Shown here piece by piece: positions 10,548-19,680 of a stretch of DNA of 64,000 bases. Under the pieces are notes generated by a model. That model saw nothing but the letters and a program-made list of their open reading frames with translations. It was not told where the DNA came from and ran no database searches. The position numbers were made by a program, and so were the translations under genes. The stretch comes from Epithemia pelagica (lineage: Eukaryota > Bacillariophyta > Bacillariophyceae > Surirellales > Surirellaceae): positions 3,348,001 to 3,412,000 of the forward strand of contig OX337230.1 of assembly GCA_946965045.2 (NCBI GenBank). Direction: 5' to 3'. Within the stretch, counting starts at the first letter, position 1; each line of letters opens with the position of its first letter.

Positions 10548-11399
10548 TGTATTATGGAAAAACACTGCACTTTGTCGAACCCAACCTCACAATCACTGTT
10601 CCTCTACGAAATCAGATTCCTTGAAGAGTGGATTCAATGCAAAACAAGCCAGATGCGAATGGTTGTAGGAGCACCCCGAGCTGTGATGGACGCGTTGCAG
10701 TTGCTGTTGTCCATTGGCGTGACATCAAACGCGTGGTGAGGAACGACGTCCAGCAACAGCGACTAGTGTGCGATTCCTGAAGTTCGATGAAGGTAGAGAC
10801 GCTAGCTGTTTGCATCATGTCATTCCTTTCCCCTCTCTCGTATGGGAGATGTTTCTGATACCTGTCAAGTCCACTAAGAACTAGAATATCCGACTAGGTA
10901 CAGCCCCGGAAAACCCTCCAACCTACTATGTGGTTATATCTGGGGATCTGAATTGTTGTCGGTTTGTGCATCTGTGTCTCACACTCTCGTCGAGTGGCAA
11001 TGTTGATAGTGTTTCCAAAAGAGCTGTCCGGACTGGATTGACCTCTGCAAAACAGAGTTCCATTCATAAACTTGTCAAGGACCATACCGTTCAAAGAAAA
11101 AAGTATTAATTAGCCTGGTGAGTTTTCAGGAGCGTTCAACACAAGTCGTTGCAACCCGACCGCGTGCGTAATCCATCAGGAAGGCAGGAGATCCATGAAA
11201 TGGGGGACAACAGTAGTACAAGGAGAAAGAGGTTAACTGTGAGTATACAAAATGGACCAACACCACAGACAAGAGTACGCGCTTTTGATCCCAAGGCACA
11301 TGTATCGAAACAGCTCCCAAAGGAGGACATTTTTTTATGCCGCTGATTGATATTGATTTGTCATGATTTTCCGTACCATGCATTGTGTGGCAGGCGAGG
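10548..11399. other. Intergenic
   Basis: About 0.85 kb with no supported gene; short overlapping frames only. Contains the upstream region of DEDG-3. Confidence 0.5.
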
Positions 11400-11894
11400 C
11401 TACGCACCATCATCATCACCTTCATCGTCCAACTCTCCAGAATCGAGACCATTGGCCATGGCGGATGGACGCAAGGTCAGTTTGGGAAGATTGCTCATGA
11501 CGCTACTGGCATCCAAGTAGTCACTAGCCATTTGGGCACATTGCGTGGACAACGCCGCCATTCCCAATCGGGTTGTAGTTCTCGATGGCAGCCGTGTCGT
11601 AAACAAAGTGTTGCTGGTTGTTGTTGTGCTGGTCGTCGTTGTCATGGACCGAGAGACGGAGGAGGCAGGGGGTGATGTCTGCGACGGTAGAAATCGGCAA
11701 GGAAGATTGGATTGTGGATGTAAGGACGACCGGATTGGAATCGACGTGATCATTCTACTTGTCGCTGTTCCGGATGACAATGACGGCATCACTGTCGTTG
11801 GTGTCGTCGTGCTACCGGCAGTCAGTCCTCGTCGTGTGGTTGGCAACAAGGAATTTGCGGCTCGCCGACTGCTACGTCCCATGGTAGAAAGCAT
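11400..11894 (-). CDS. DEDG-tail family protein 4
   Basis: 164 aa, ATG at 11894. N terminus MLSTMGRSSRRAANSLL is Arg/Ser-rich and acid-free, matching the start of member 5 (MLSNTTRSGRRAACSLF). After a Thr/Ser-rich linker comes the best-conserved block of the family, AALSTQCAQMASDYLD, then LPKLTLRPSAMANGLD. The tail is GELDDEGDDDGA. Members 4 and 5 are close paralogues over both ends with a divergent middle. The N terminus predicts a mitochondrial matrix presequence (inference). No enzyme motif seen. Confidence 0.75.
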   Translation of the reverse strand: MLSTMGRSSRRAANSLLPTTRRGLTAGSTTTPTTVMPSLSSGTATSRMITSIPIRSSLHPQSNLPCRFLPSQTSPPASSVSRSMTTTTSTTTTSNTLFTTRLPSRTTTRLGMAALSTQCAQMASDYLDASSVMSNLPKLTLRPSAMANGLDSGELDDEGDDDGA

Positions 11895-12664
11895 GATGAA
11901 TCGATTTCAAGCGAAGAAGAACTGCGACAAAATACAAGGTCAATGGGGTATTTGCCTCACTGCAAATGTTTGGTACCCGTATGGCAACGAAAAGAGAAAA
12001 GATTGGTCCTTCCTCCTCGGTTTCGTCTTTATGCCACCCAAAGATCTCTTTTGGCCGTTTCTGTGAGTGGTTGGGGACTATCTTTTGAAAGCGACCAATA
12101 TGCGATATGTAAAATATGGTGAAGAGCGTCGGGAATGGCTTTGTTTTGTCGATCTCTCGACCTCCTGATGGGCAAGTCATACTACTTGGCAGTTCCAATT
12201 TCCCTTCCGAATAAAAGGGATTCTATTTGAAAGTAAGATTATTGCTATGGCATCGTTGAACTGGTGTGCAATAGACTCGCACCATTCGGGAACTACATGT
12301 CCACGGGATAAGATCCCTATCAAGTAGAAAGCTCAACTGTAAATTCCCTGCCACGGCTTGGAAGTCGTCAACTGACTCAAAAGATCCATTCCAACGACAT
12401 TAACATGATGGATATGGCTGGTCTTAGGAGACAAATATGCGACAGACTCCATCCCAGAAGAAGAGAAGCAAAATGTCAACCATGCACTGGGCATGCCAGC
12501 AATCTTCCTTCACCATGTACTGGGCACGCCAGCAATCTTCCTTCACCATGCCTAACATCACAGCAGTACTATCCGTAGGCCAGGAGAAACAGTGGATCGA
12601 TAAAACCATACGTGTACGTGGTCGACCGGTTTTCATATTTTCAATACAACGTACACCAGACCGG
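11895..12664. other. Intergenic with a short tandem repeat
   Basis: About 0.77 kb with no supported gene. It holds the two-copy 33-bp repeat listed separately. Confidence 0.5.
12486..12551. repeat. 33-bp tandem repeat, two copies
   Basis: Two nearly identical adjacent units beginning ACTGGGCAYGCCAGCAATC; a single C/T difference is visible inside, plus variation at the last base. It lies 3' of DEDG-5. Confidence 0.8.
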
Positions 12665-13201
12665 CTACCTTCCCTCCTCGTCGCTATCCTCCTCCATATC
12701 TCCCGCGTCCAGACCATTGTCCATGCCTGGACACCGTAACGTCACTTTCTGAATATTGTTTCGGACAGTGCTCAGGTCAAAGTAGTCACGAGCCATCTGG
12801 GCGCATTGTGTCGATAAAGCAGCCCTTCCTATACGGAATGTGCTCTTCATGCTCGATGATAATCTCAATGTCGAATGTATGTTGTTTGTGGTAGCAGATG
12901 CTGTCCCAGAATGACAATGTGATGACAACTGTGAAGAATTCAACTGAAGATGAAATCGACAAACAGACTTGCTGGATGAAGGCACCGACGACGTTGATCT
13001 GACCAACGAAGGCAGATGGCTGCTTTTTCTGTTTATTCTTGTTGATGAGACTGTTACTTTCCTCGCCAAGAGCAATGTATTTGGAACCGATGCCGTCGCC
13101 GCCGTTCTCGTAGGCGGCCTTGTCGGTGGTGCCGTCGCCGTGGGTGGTCGAAATAACGAGCAGGCGGCACGTCGACCGCTTCTTGTCGTGTTTGACAACA
13201 T
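12665..13201 (-). CDS. DEDG-tail family protein 5
   Basis: 178 aa, ATG at 13201. N terminus MLSNTTRSGRRAACSLF, then Pro/Thr/Ala-rich, with no acidic residue for dozens of positions. Conserved block AALSTQCAQMARDYFD, then IQKVTLRCPGMDNGLD. The tail EEDSDEEGR ends Glu-Glu-Gly-Arg, the one copy where Glu replaces the final Asp. Pairs with member 4 as the clearest duplicate in the array. Function unknown. Cys residues in the conserved block (STQCAQ, TLRC) are not all shared, so they do not look like a fixed metal site. Confidence 0.75.
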   Translation of the reverse strand: MLSNTTRSGRRAACSLFRPPTATAPPTRPPTRTAATASVPNTLLLARKVTVSSTRINRKSSHLPSLVRSTSSVPSSSKSVCRFHLQLNSSQLSSHCHSGTASATTNNIHSTLRLSSSMKSTFRIGRAALSTQCAQMARDYFDLSTVRNNIQKVTLRCPGMDNGLDAGDMEEDSDEEGR

Positions 13202-13594
13202 TCTTCTGATTTCAAAACCGTGTTGCAGGGAAGCGTATTGTCTCTGAATTAAAGCATCTATCCTTCTGGAGGCTATGATTACGGATCACGTCGTCGTGCG
13301 TGTTCCAATGATGTGTGGTTTTGTGGTCGGTGTCATACTTTTAAAAGCGACCACAAAAGATAAAGTGACGAGTGACCCACAAAGGCTCCAATTGCATTGC
13401 CATCGTAACCCATGTCCTTTGTTTTGTGTGTAAAAGGTTCCACAAGACCATCACGGTTTTCTCCCAAAAAACAGACATCGATGAGTTTTACATAATAATG
13501 AGAGTGTTATCGGTTACAAGTTACAAACCAACTTTCGAAGTCGTGTTCCTGTTTAGTCTTTAGTACATGGACGCTTCTCAGCGTCCACTACGTA
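13202..13594. other. Intergenic
   Basis: About 390 bases, no gene seen. Confidence 0.5.
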
Positions 13595-14197
13595 CTACCG
13601 TCCATCCTCATCATCTTCGTCCTCCATGTCTAAACCATCTCCAACACAAAATACCAATGATGAGGTTGGAAGAACTGTGGTTCCTTCTATCAACATTGGA
13701 TTGGAGGCTGATGGGAGCACGGAGCAGGAACTTGAGCCAACAGCCAACGACATTTGTCGATGACACACATTTCCCACAAGAAATGAGGTACTGGATTCTA
13801 CCATCACATCTGAGGACGCTTGATGAGTACGTTTCCTTGAGGAATACGGAAAAGAACGAGCTAACGACGATGATGAAACCATGGTGGTCGACCTTCCTTC
13901 ATTCGACACTGCAATATGTAAGTTCGAACCAATGGTCGCTTTCGATGTATGATTCTTTTGTTTGATTCCGTTGAGAAGATTTCTTGTTGCATCAATTGTC
14001 CCAACAGAGAACACCCCACGAGCCACCGTGGTTTCATGTGACGAAACCGAGCCGTACATTGTTCTTGTGGACAGGGACCCCATGACAGCTTTATTTCTAT
14101 TGATTGCACTCTGCGTTTTCGATGTTTGGCCTTGAAAGGCTTGAAGGGGACGAGTGAGCCCTTGCATGGCATTGCGGCCGTTCCATGAAACAACCAT
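13595..14197 (-). CDS. DEDG-tail family protein 6 (MVVS subgroup)
   Basis: 200 aa from the ATG at 14197. The open frame starts further upstream at 14365, but I chose this ATG because MVVSWNGRNAMQGL matches the starts of members 7 (MVVSMTSN) and 8 (MVVSWSGRRAVQKL), and a conserved upstream element sits 57 bases away in all-non-coding context in the paralogues. It has a basic N terminus, a Ser-rich middle with SSSSLARSFPYSSRKR, and the C terminus VGDGLDMEDEDDEDGR. Members 6, 7 and 8 form a subgroup about 1 kb apart. Function unknown. Confidence 0.75.
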   Translation of the reverse strand: MVVSWNGRNAMQGLTRPLQAFQGQTSKTQSAINRNKAVMGSLSTRTMYGSVSSHETTVARGVFSVGTIDATRNLLNGIKQKNHTSKATIGSNLHIAVSNEGRSTTMVSSSSLARSFPYSSRKRTHQASSDVMVESSTSFLVGNVCHRQMSLAVGSSSCSVLPSASNPMLIEGTTVLPTSSLVFCVGDGLDMEDEDDEDGR

Positions 14198-14522
14198 GGT
14201 GGACTTACGCCGCGTATTTTGTTCTCGATCTGATGCCATGGCGCAGAAATCGAAATCTTTGAGTCTGTCTGTCACCAGTCCATCCATCGTTTTATGGAGA
14301 GCGATGACTGTCTTACACGCGTAACCATTTGGAGTGACGAAACAAATTCGTCTCTCTGAGAGCAACGATGGTTGCTTCTAAAGACCTCCAAATGCACGAA
14401 GATATTAACACTGTGCTTAGAAGACACTGGTTTCTATGGCAGCTCCTGGTTCAGGATACATCCATTCGCCCAGTCCCTCAATCTTCTTAGTAGACGCCGA
14501 AACTTATCGGCTTAAACTCGTG
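14198..14522. other. Intergenic between DEDG-6 and DEDG-7
   Basis: About 325 bases. Apart from the conserved upstream element of DEDG-6, nothing seen. Confidence 0.4.
14254..14273 (-). promoter_or_regulatory. Conserved upstream element of MVVS subgroup, copy 1
   Basis: In gene sense GACAGACAGAC, two variable bases, then AAAGATT. It ends 57 bases 5' of the chosen ATG of DEDG-6. The same element recurs at nearly the same distance before members 7 and 8. Promoter or 5' UTR role is inferred. Confidence 0.5.
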
Positions 14523-15164
14523 CTATCTTCCATCCTCGTCATCTTCTTCATCCATATCCAAACCATCTCCAACTATAAATGTCACTGAAGAGCTAGGAAG
14601 ATCTGTTGAACCTTGTACCACCACTGGAATGGTGGCTGGATATGTAGTCGGTGCCGGGGCCGGACACAGGGATGACAAGGTCACTCCACTCGACATTCGT
14701 CGATGTTGCATTGCACTCATTTTCCCAGCATTGTGAAGAAAACAATCTTCATTCGAAGCTGAGGTTCTCTGTAAAACCGTTCTTCTTGACGAGCATGATG
14801 ACGAACAGTGATCGCGTTGAGAAGATGGTGGAGACAACGTCATCCCTCCTTCATCCGACACTCCATTTGACAGGCTATGTCCACTCATAGAATGTATCAT
14901 CTGAGAACCTCGTGTGAATCCCTTGCCTCGAGTGTGTGTTGTATCTCTTGTATCTCGAAAGAGCATCGCATGAGGTTGAGCGTCGGAGTGAAGCGAAGCC
15001 AGTGCGTCCCGCGTTGTGGAGAAACAGCGAGTGTCAACTCGCTTTCGGTTCAATGCTTTTTGGGAATTCACTGATGTTTTCGAAGGACGAAAAGGGCCAC
15101 CACAGGTACGGGCCAACCTTTGCCCGGCACCACGGCTAAGGTTACTCGTCATTGAGACCACCAT
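14523..15164 (-). CDS. DEDG-tail family protein 7 (MVVS subgroup)
   Basis: 213 aa, ATG at 15164. Start MVVSMTSNLSRGAGQRLARTC, basic and acid-free for about 45 residues up to RCFSTTRDALAS, a plausible presequence with an Arg-x-Phe/Ser cleavage region. The middle has SSSCSSRRTVLQR, shared in style with members 6 and 8. The end STDLPSSSVTFIVGDGLD then DEEDDEDGR is nearly identical to member 6. Function unknown; location inferred. Confidence 0.75.
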   Translation of the reverse strand: MVVSMTSNLSRGAGQRLARTCGGPFRPSKTSVNSQKALNRKRVDTRCFSTTRDALASLHSDAQPHAMLFRDTRDTTHTRGKGFTRGSQMIHSMSGHSLSNGVSDEGGMTLSPPSSQRDHCSSSCSSRRTVLQRTSASNEDCFLHNAGKMSAMQHRRMSSGVTLSSLCPAPAPTTYPATIPVVVQGSTDLPSSSVTFIVGDGLDMDEEDDEDGR

Positions 15165-15524
15165 GGTCCGAATTCCGAATGTGATAGGAGTAGATATGAA
15201 ATATGAATATGAATAAGCGGACGATCTTTGCGTCTGTCTGTCACTGCGGCGAGATAGAGACTATGTGCTCCCATAGAAATTCATCCCCATAGCTAATGGG
15301 GTGTGGTTTTGCTGTGACAAAGATAGGGAAGACGATAGACGATAGGAGTAGAAGTTATGAACTGCACTATGTTCCAACACAGACAACGGGTCCCTGAACA
15401 ACAGAATATGAATACCTGAGGGACGTAGCGCAACTGCGGCCTGGATCTAAATCATCCGGTACTCCGAAACTGGGTATCTACAGAGGACAACACTCGACGG
15501 ACGTATAAATACGTCCAACCAATG
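15165..15524. other. Intergenic between DEDG-7 and DEDG-8
   Basis: About 360 bases. Contains the conserved upstream element and a short GACGATAGACGATAGGAG direct repeat; no gene seen. Confidence 0.4.
15223..15242 (-). promoter_or_regulatory. Conserved upstream element of MVVS subgroup, copy 2
   Basis: GACAGACAGAC, then CGCAAAGATC in gene sense. It lies 59 bases before the ATG of DEDG-7. Confidence 0.5.
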
Positions 15525-16130
15525 CTAGTTTCCATCCTCATCATCTTCTCCTTCAATATCCAGACTATCTCCGACACCAGCTGGTGTTGAAGAGGAGCTT
15601 GGAAGAATTGAGGCGACCTGTGACACTACTGGATTGACGTCTGGATGGGAAGTCGGTGCAGACCCTTGAGGCATGGAAGGTGATGATCCCAAACAGGAAA
15701 TTTGCCGACTTGTCGTACACCTCTCGAGGGGATGAGAGGGTAGCATGGAATCCATCATGATGCCTGTGGAGACCTGGTTGTTCCTTCTTCTTGTCGAGCA
15801 CGAAGAAAAGCTTGCATGCTGCGAAGATGAAGAAGCCATGTTTGTCAATCTTCCTTCAATTGATATTCCAAAACTTGATCTGTTTCCACCAATGGTGTGA
15901 TTTGTGGTAATTTGATCCCTTTCCATGATGCGATTTCTGGTTGTATCAATGTTGACAGCTGTAATGGGCAGTCCATTTGGTTTGACGTTGGAGTGATGCG
16001 ACGCGAGCGCATACATTCTTGCCGACATAGATCCAACAACATTTCTTTTCCTTTCAAAGGCACTAGAGTGACCTCCATTGGGACAGGCCAACTTTTGAAC
16101 GGCTCTTCGGCCGCTCCAAGAAACCACCAT
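15525..16130 (-). CDS. DEDG-tail family protein 8 (MVVS subgroup)
   Basis: 201 aa from ATG 16130; the open frame extends to 16175, but the MVVSWSGRRAVQKLACPN start aligns with members 6 and 7. Shared features with member 6 along the length include RKRNVVGSMSARMY, IDTTRNRIM, a Ser-rich ASSSSQHASFSSCS stretch and the C terminus GVGDSLDIEGEDDEDGN. It is the clearest evidence that members 6-8 arose by tandem duplication. Function unknown. Confidence 0.75.
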   Translation of the reverse strand: MVVSWSGRRAVQKLACPNGGHSSAFERKRNVVGSMSARMYALASHHSNVKPNGLPITAVNIDTTRNRIMERDQITTNHTIGGNRSSFGISIEGRLTNMASSSSQHASFSSCSTRRRNNQVSTGIMMDSMLPSHPLERCTTSRQISCLGSSPSMPQGSAPTSHPDVNPVVSQVASILPSSSSTPAGVGDSLDIEGEDDEDGN

Positions 16131-16836
16131 GGCGCATCCGAAAAATGTCTCCAGAGAACAAAACATCCCATCCATCGAAATCTTCTAGTCTGTCTGTCTG
16201 CCGCTTCGGCTAGCAGGCCTATCTGCCGTGGCAGCTTCGTCGTATCTAGGAGTACTCCTATCATCAAAAAGGTCTTCGAGCTTCGAGTTGCAGTCCTCTA
16301 TGGGAGAAAGTGTGTTAAGAAAAATCTCTCCCAACAACGAATGTGTATCTTTCGTCTTTCAACACGTATCAAGGCGACCATGAACCAAAGAACAAACAAT
16401 TGTTCTTACTTTTTGGCTAGATCGTCTCGTCCGACTACCAAACCAAGTCACGATGTCAGTGATAGCGAGAAGACGGACCAAGAGCCGAGTATTGCACAAA
16501 TATGAGAAAGCTCTAATGATAGGTATATCTAGAACGAGCATGAAGCTGTATGCGTCACAATGAGCTTAATCCTGTTGGCCTATGTACTGTTCAACCGATT
16601 GGTCTTGGTGACTCAACCTTTCATCTTTGCTAGCGATCTGACAAGATGAAAACACCACAAAGAATATATCCACAAGTCACAAAGAAGTAAAGTGTGTGAG
16701 TCGTTGTCTTGCAAGTTCTTTTCACGGTTGAGGAAACATCTTGACAGCACACTTCACCGCATTGCTTTTTCCCCGGGAACGCATCGCAGTGTGATCCTGT
16801 CATTTACGATAGAGCCATACTTACGTACAGATTCTG
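16131..16836. other. Intergenic
   Basis: About 0.7 kb. Apart from the conserved element near 16190, nothing recognised. Confidence 0.4.
16179..16198 (-). promoter_or_regulatory. Conserved upstream element of MVVS subgroup, copy 3
   Basis: GACAGACAGAC, then TAGAAGATT in gene sense. It lies 49 bases before the ATG of DEDG-8. Confidence 0.5.
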
Positions 16837-17337
16837 CTACATACCATCATCGTCCTCTTCTCCATCGCCATCCGCAGCGCAGTCCAGTGCATGTGGTCGG
16901 AGAAGGTGCAGAATCTTGGGCAAACTTGGTGTGTAGGTTGGTTCATGACAATCCCATGCCACTTGGGCGGTATGAGCAATCATTCCAATGGTATTCTTGC
17001 TGTACTGCCGTCGTTGTTGTTGCTGTTGTTGATTTTGCTGAAACAGTCCCCGACGACTTGCGTTGTGGTTGTTGTTGGACGAAAGACTGTGCGTCGTTCG
17101 GCATGTACTTGTCGACGTTGTAGATGTGGACGGTACGGACTGTGTTCGCGTCGTCGGCGCCAGCAGGGGGCACCGAATCGAATTTGTTCTGACTTGACCT
17201 ACATGAAGGTGACTTTGGCCAGTCGTCTTCAATGACGATGATAGTGACGCCGAATTCTTTGTTCCTGTTCGGGCGGACAGCGATTTCGACCAACACGAGA
17301 AGGCCATTCTCTGGCATCGACCAGCGGCGGACGCCAT
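16837..17337 (-). CDS. DEDG-tail family protein 9
   Basis: 166 aa, ATG at 17337. N terminus MASAAGRCQRMAFSCWSKSL, basic and acid-free for about 35 residues. The middle is Ser/Thr/Asn-rich and has a poly-Gln run followed by RRQYSKN. Conserved block NTIGMIAHTAQVAWDC aligns with AALSTQCAQMA-D of members 4 and 5; then SLPKILHLLRPHALDC and the tail DGDGEEDDDGM. It is divergently arranged with the 2OG oxygenase gene, about 210 bases from ATG to ATG. Function unknown. Confidence 0.7.
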   Translation of the reverse strand: MASAAGRCQRMAFSCWSKSLSARTGTKNSASLSSSLKTTGQSHLHVGQVRTNSIRCPLLAPTTRTQSVPSTSTTSTSTCRTTHSLSSNNNHNASRRGLFQQNQQQQQQRRQYSKNTIGMIAHTAQVAWDCHEPTYTPSLPKILHLLRPHALDCAADGDGEEDDDGM

Positions 17338-17548
17338 GCTTCACGCCAAACACCAGCAACGCAACAGACGGGGACAGTCCACCAAGACAAAGATGGCGTA
17401 GGGGGTTGTCAGAACGGACGGTGGCGATCCAAAGAAGGCAGCGCCATTGATGGACGGATGCGGCAGCGTCTGGCCGTCGCTCATATTCCGCCAGAAATTC
17501 GCGATCAATCCGCGATGGATCTTTTTAGCCAACCATCACACACAAATA

Positions 17549-18727
17549 ATGGAGGTGGCCCTATCGACATCATCAGAGTATGAGAATGAGATGCTATCGT
17601 TGCAGCAACTGTTCGGGGACATTGAGAGTGACAGTGACGATGCCAGTGAAAGAGGATTGGTTATCACTGCGGAAACGGAGCCAAATCACAGTGCCGTCTC
17701 AAACTCAACGACTACAAGCGATCAAGAATCCAATGATTTTCCGGTACCCTCCTATTACATGAAAGCGATTCTGGCCGGTCTCTACGAAATCCCATCCGAT
17801 CATATTCTCCGTCATCAAACTGGTTGGGGACGCAAAATTCGATATGATCACGTTTGTCGATTGGCGTCATCCTTTCCTTGCATCGCGATATGGACCGTTG
17901 GTGACGAGAACTCGTCGTCGACAACAAGTACGACATTGCGGATTGATTTACATCAAGAAATTCTCTGTCGGCACCAAAACTTTGACCCCGGCACAGAATT
18001 GTCTCAGGAAATGGCAGAGTTTGCCATTTACCGTGCCCGGATCAGTGACGTTACCTCATTGAACCAGCGACTGACTCGCATAGCCATTCAAGATGAACAG
18101 CAACAGCCTTCCTCCTTGAATGTGAGCAATGCTGGTGGAGGTTGGCACGGACCACCGCATTTCTTTAATTCGTCTTGTGAAGATGATGCTCAATTCACAC
18201 TATGGACACTCGTCAAGCAGGTGATACAGGCGATTGAAGCACGACAAGAACCTGTCCATGAATTGAACTTGTCTCAAGAAAATGTGGAGGCATGGATAAA
18301 TATATCTCGTCATGAAGCATGGAATCGTCTTCATACGCATCAAGGAAGTGCTTGGAGCGGTGTTTACTACGTCCAGCGTCCATCTTCCTCTACAGCAACG
18401 AGTGGCCGGTTGGTTCTGAAACCAACGGCGCATCCTGTGGAAGACGCCCAATATTCCTTATCGCTGCGTGAACAAGAACGGCTTCGTAACGTGCAGTCAT
18501 GCCTGGATGGTAGTTCGAAGGGCACTGTTCCCATGCATAAGGACACGGCCGCGTTTTTGGATATTGAACCGGAACCGGGAGATATGATTGTGTTTCCTAG
18601 CTGGTTGCATCATTGTGTGCTACCATCCATATGCCGTGGTGGAGGAACGACGGAACAAGATGGTAATGAGGTAAAGGCACGAATATCGATCGCTTTCAAC
18701 ATCAACTGGAAAGAACAAGATTCTTAA
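17549..18727 (+). CDS. Putative 2-oxoglutarate/Fe(II)-dependent oxygenase
   Basis: 392 aa from ATG 17549; an in-frame ATG at 17450 would add 33 residues. The C-terminal half fits the 2OG-FeII_Oxy_5 type family: EAWINISRHEAWNRLHTHQG (about 247-266), then WSGVYYVQRP and later EPGDMIVFPSWLHHCVLPS. His262/His264 and the distal His354/355 are the likely Fe(II) ligands, and Arg378 in ARISIAFNI the likely 2-oxoglutarate contact. Such enzymes hydroxylate a substrate while decarboxylating 2-oxoglutarate; the substrate here is unknown. The N-terminal half is divergent. No signal peptide. It shares an intergenic region with DEDG-9, so co-regulation is possible but unproven. Confidence 0.8.
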   Translation: MEVALSTSSEYENEMLSLQQLFGDIESDSDDASERGLVITAETEPNHSAVSNSTTTSDQESNDFPVPSYYMKAILAGLYEIPSDHILRHQTGWGRKIRYDHVCRLASSFPCIAIWTVGDENSSSTTSTTLRIDLHQEILCRHQNFDPGTELSQEMAEFAIYRARISDVTSLNQRLTRIAIQDEQQQPSSLNVSNAGGGWHGPPHFFNSSCEDDAQFTLWTLVKQVIQAIEARQEPVHELNLSQENVEAWINISRHEAWNRLHTHQGSAWSGVYYVQRPSSSTATSGRLVLKPTAHPVEDAQYSLSLREQERLRNVQSCLDGSSKGTVPMHKDTAAFLDIEPEPGDMIVFPSWLHHCVLPSICRGGGTTEQDGNEVKARISIAFNINWKEQDS

Positions 18728-19680
18728 ATTGATGTATGTTGGGATAAGTGGATGCTGATCAAAGCCATTCGTGAACAACTGCTTTGATTGTCGCCATCGT
18801 AAGTTGATACGACGAAATTCATTGTAAGCAAACATTGCATAGTCAAGATCTATGGAATCGAAGTGTGGTATGTTTACCGACACAGTACTGTCGAAGTCCC
18901 GAAATGATGGAAACACGAAACAAGATACCCTTGACATTTCCCTTGTTTGGGGTCGAATCCCTTTCGCGGTACGGATCTTTGCGAAACCAGACGTGTCACG
19001 TCTCACTCTCGTCATGGACTTTAGGCCTGAGCAGCCATTGCTTTTGTCGACGTTGAGATTGTGTGTGTGTGTTCGCATCGAGGGACGAAATCCAAAAAGG
19101 GTCGTCGTCGTCCTAGTCTGGATTTTATTGTAGATTTTACCATGGGCAATTTTGATCATATTGTACGCGTACTTAGGAGAGCCAGTGGAATGCCGATTAT
19201 TGCCAGGTGGAGTTGACGCGATCAAAGCGCGGGGTCCCGTTTGGGGATCGCCGTGACTCCAACGTAGAAAATATACTGCTCTCTACACAATCATTTATAT
19301 AGTGTATGTGAGTGTATGTAATTGTTGCCTTGATTGGATGATGCTCCCCCAACATGGCAGGCGGCTAGAATAAAGATTTCGACTCTTAGAAATTTTATCG
19401 GGTAACACTTTCGCGCACGCGCTTCTCCAGATTCCTCGAAGTACTTCTTATTCTATAGTCTTTCCTCATTTGTTCGTGTGGTCCAAGTGAGCGTCGAGAA
19501 TCGCTGTCTTTGCGTGACTGTCGTCCAAGTGAGCGTGGAGAATCGCTATCTTTGCGTGTGACTTTATAAGAGCAGTCTGTGTCAGTAGGCCAAGGGCCCT
19601 AGTGATGATGAAAGAGATTGGATGAGGTGCAATCTTACACTCTCCAAGCCATTGTCATAAAATCAAACTGTACGTCGACA
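18728..19680. other. Intergenic, 5' flank of TIR gene
   Basis: About 0.95 kb, no gene supported. Holds the 42-bp period repeat listed separately. The coding-like frame upstream of 19681 begins only with TTG. Confidence 0.5.
19481..19558. repeat. 42-bp period direct repeat, two copies
   Basis: GTCCAAGTGAGCGT-S-GAGAATCGCT-R-TCTTTGCGTG occurs at 19481 and again at 19523, with two differences visible. It lies 120-200 bases upstream of the TIR gene ATG, so it could be a promoter repeat (inference). Confidence 0.8.
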
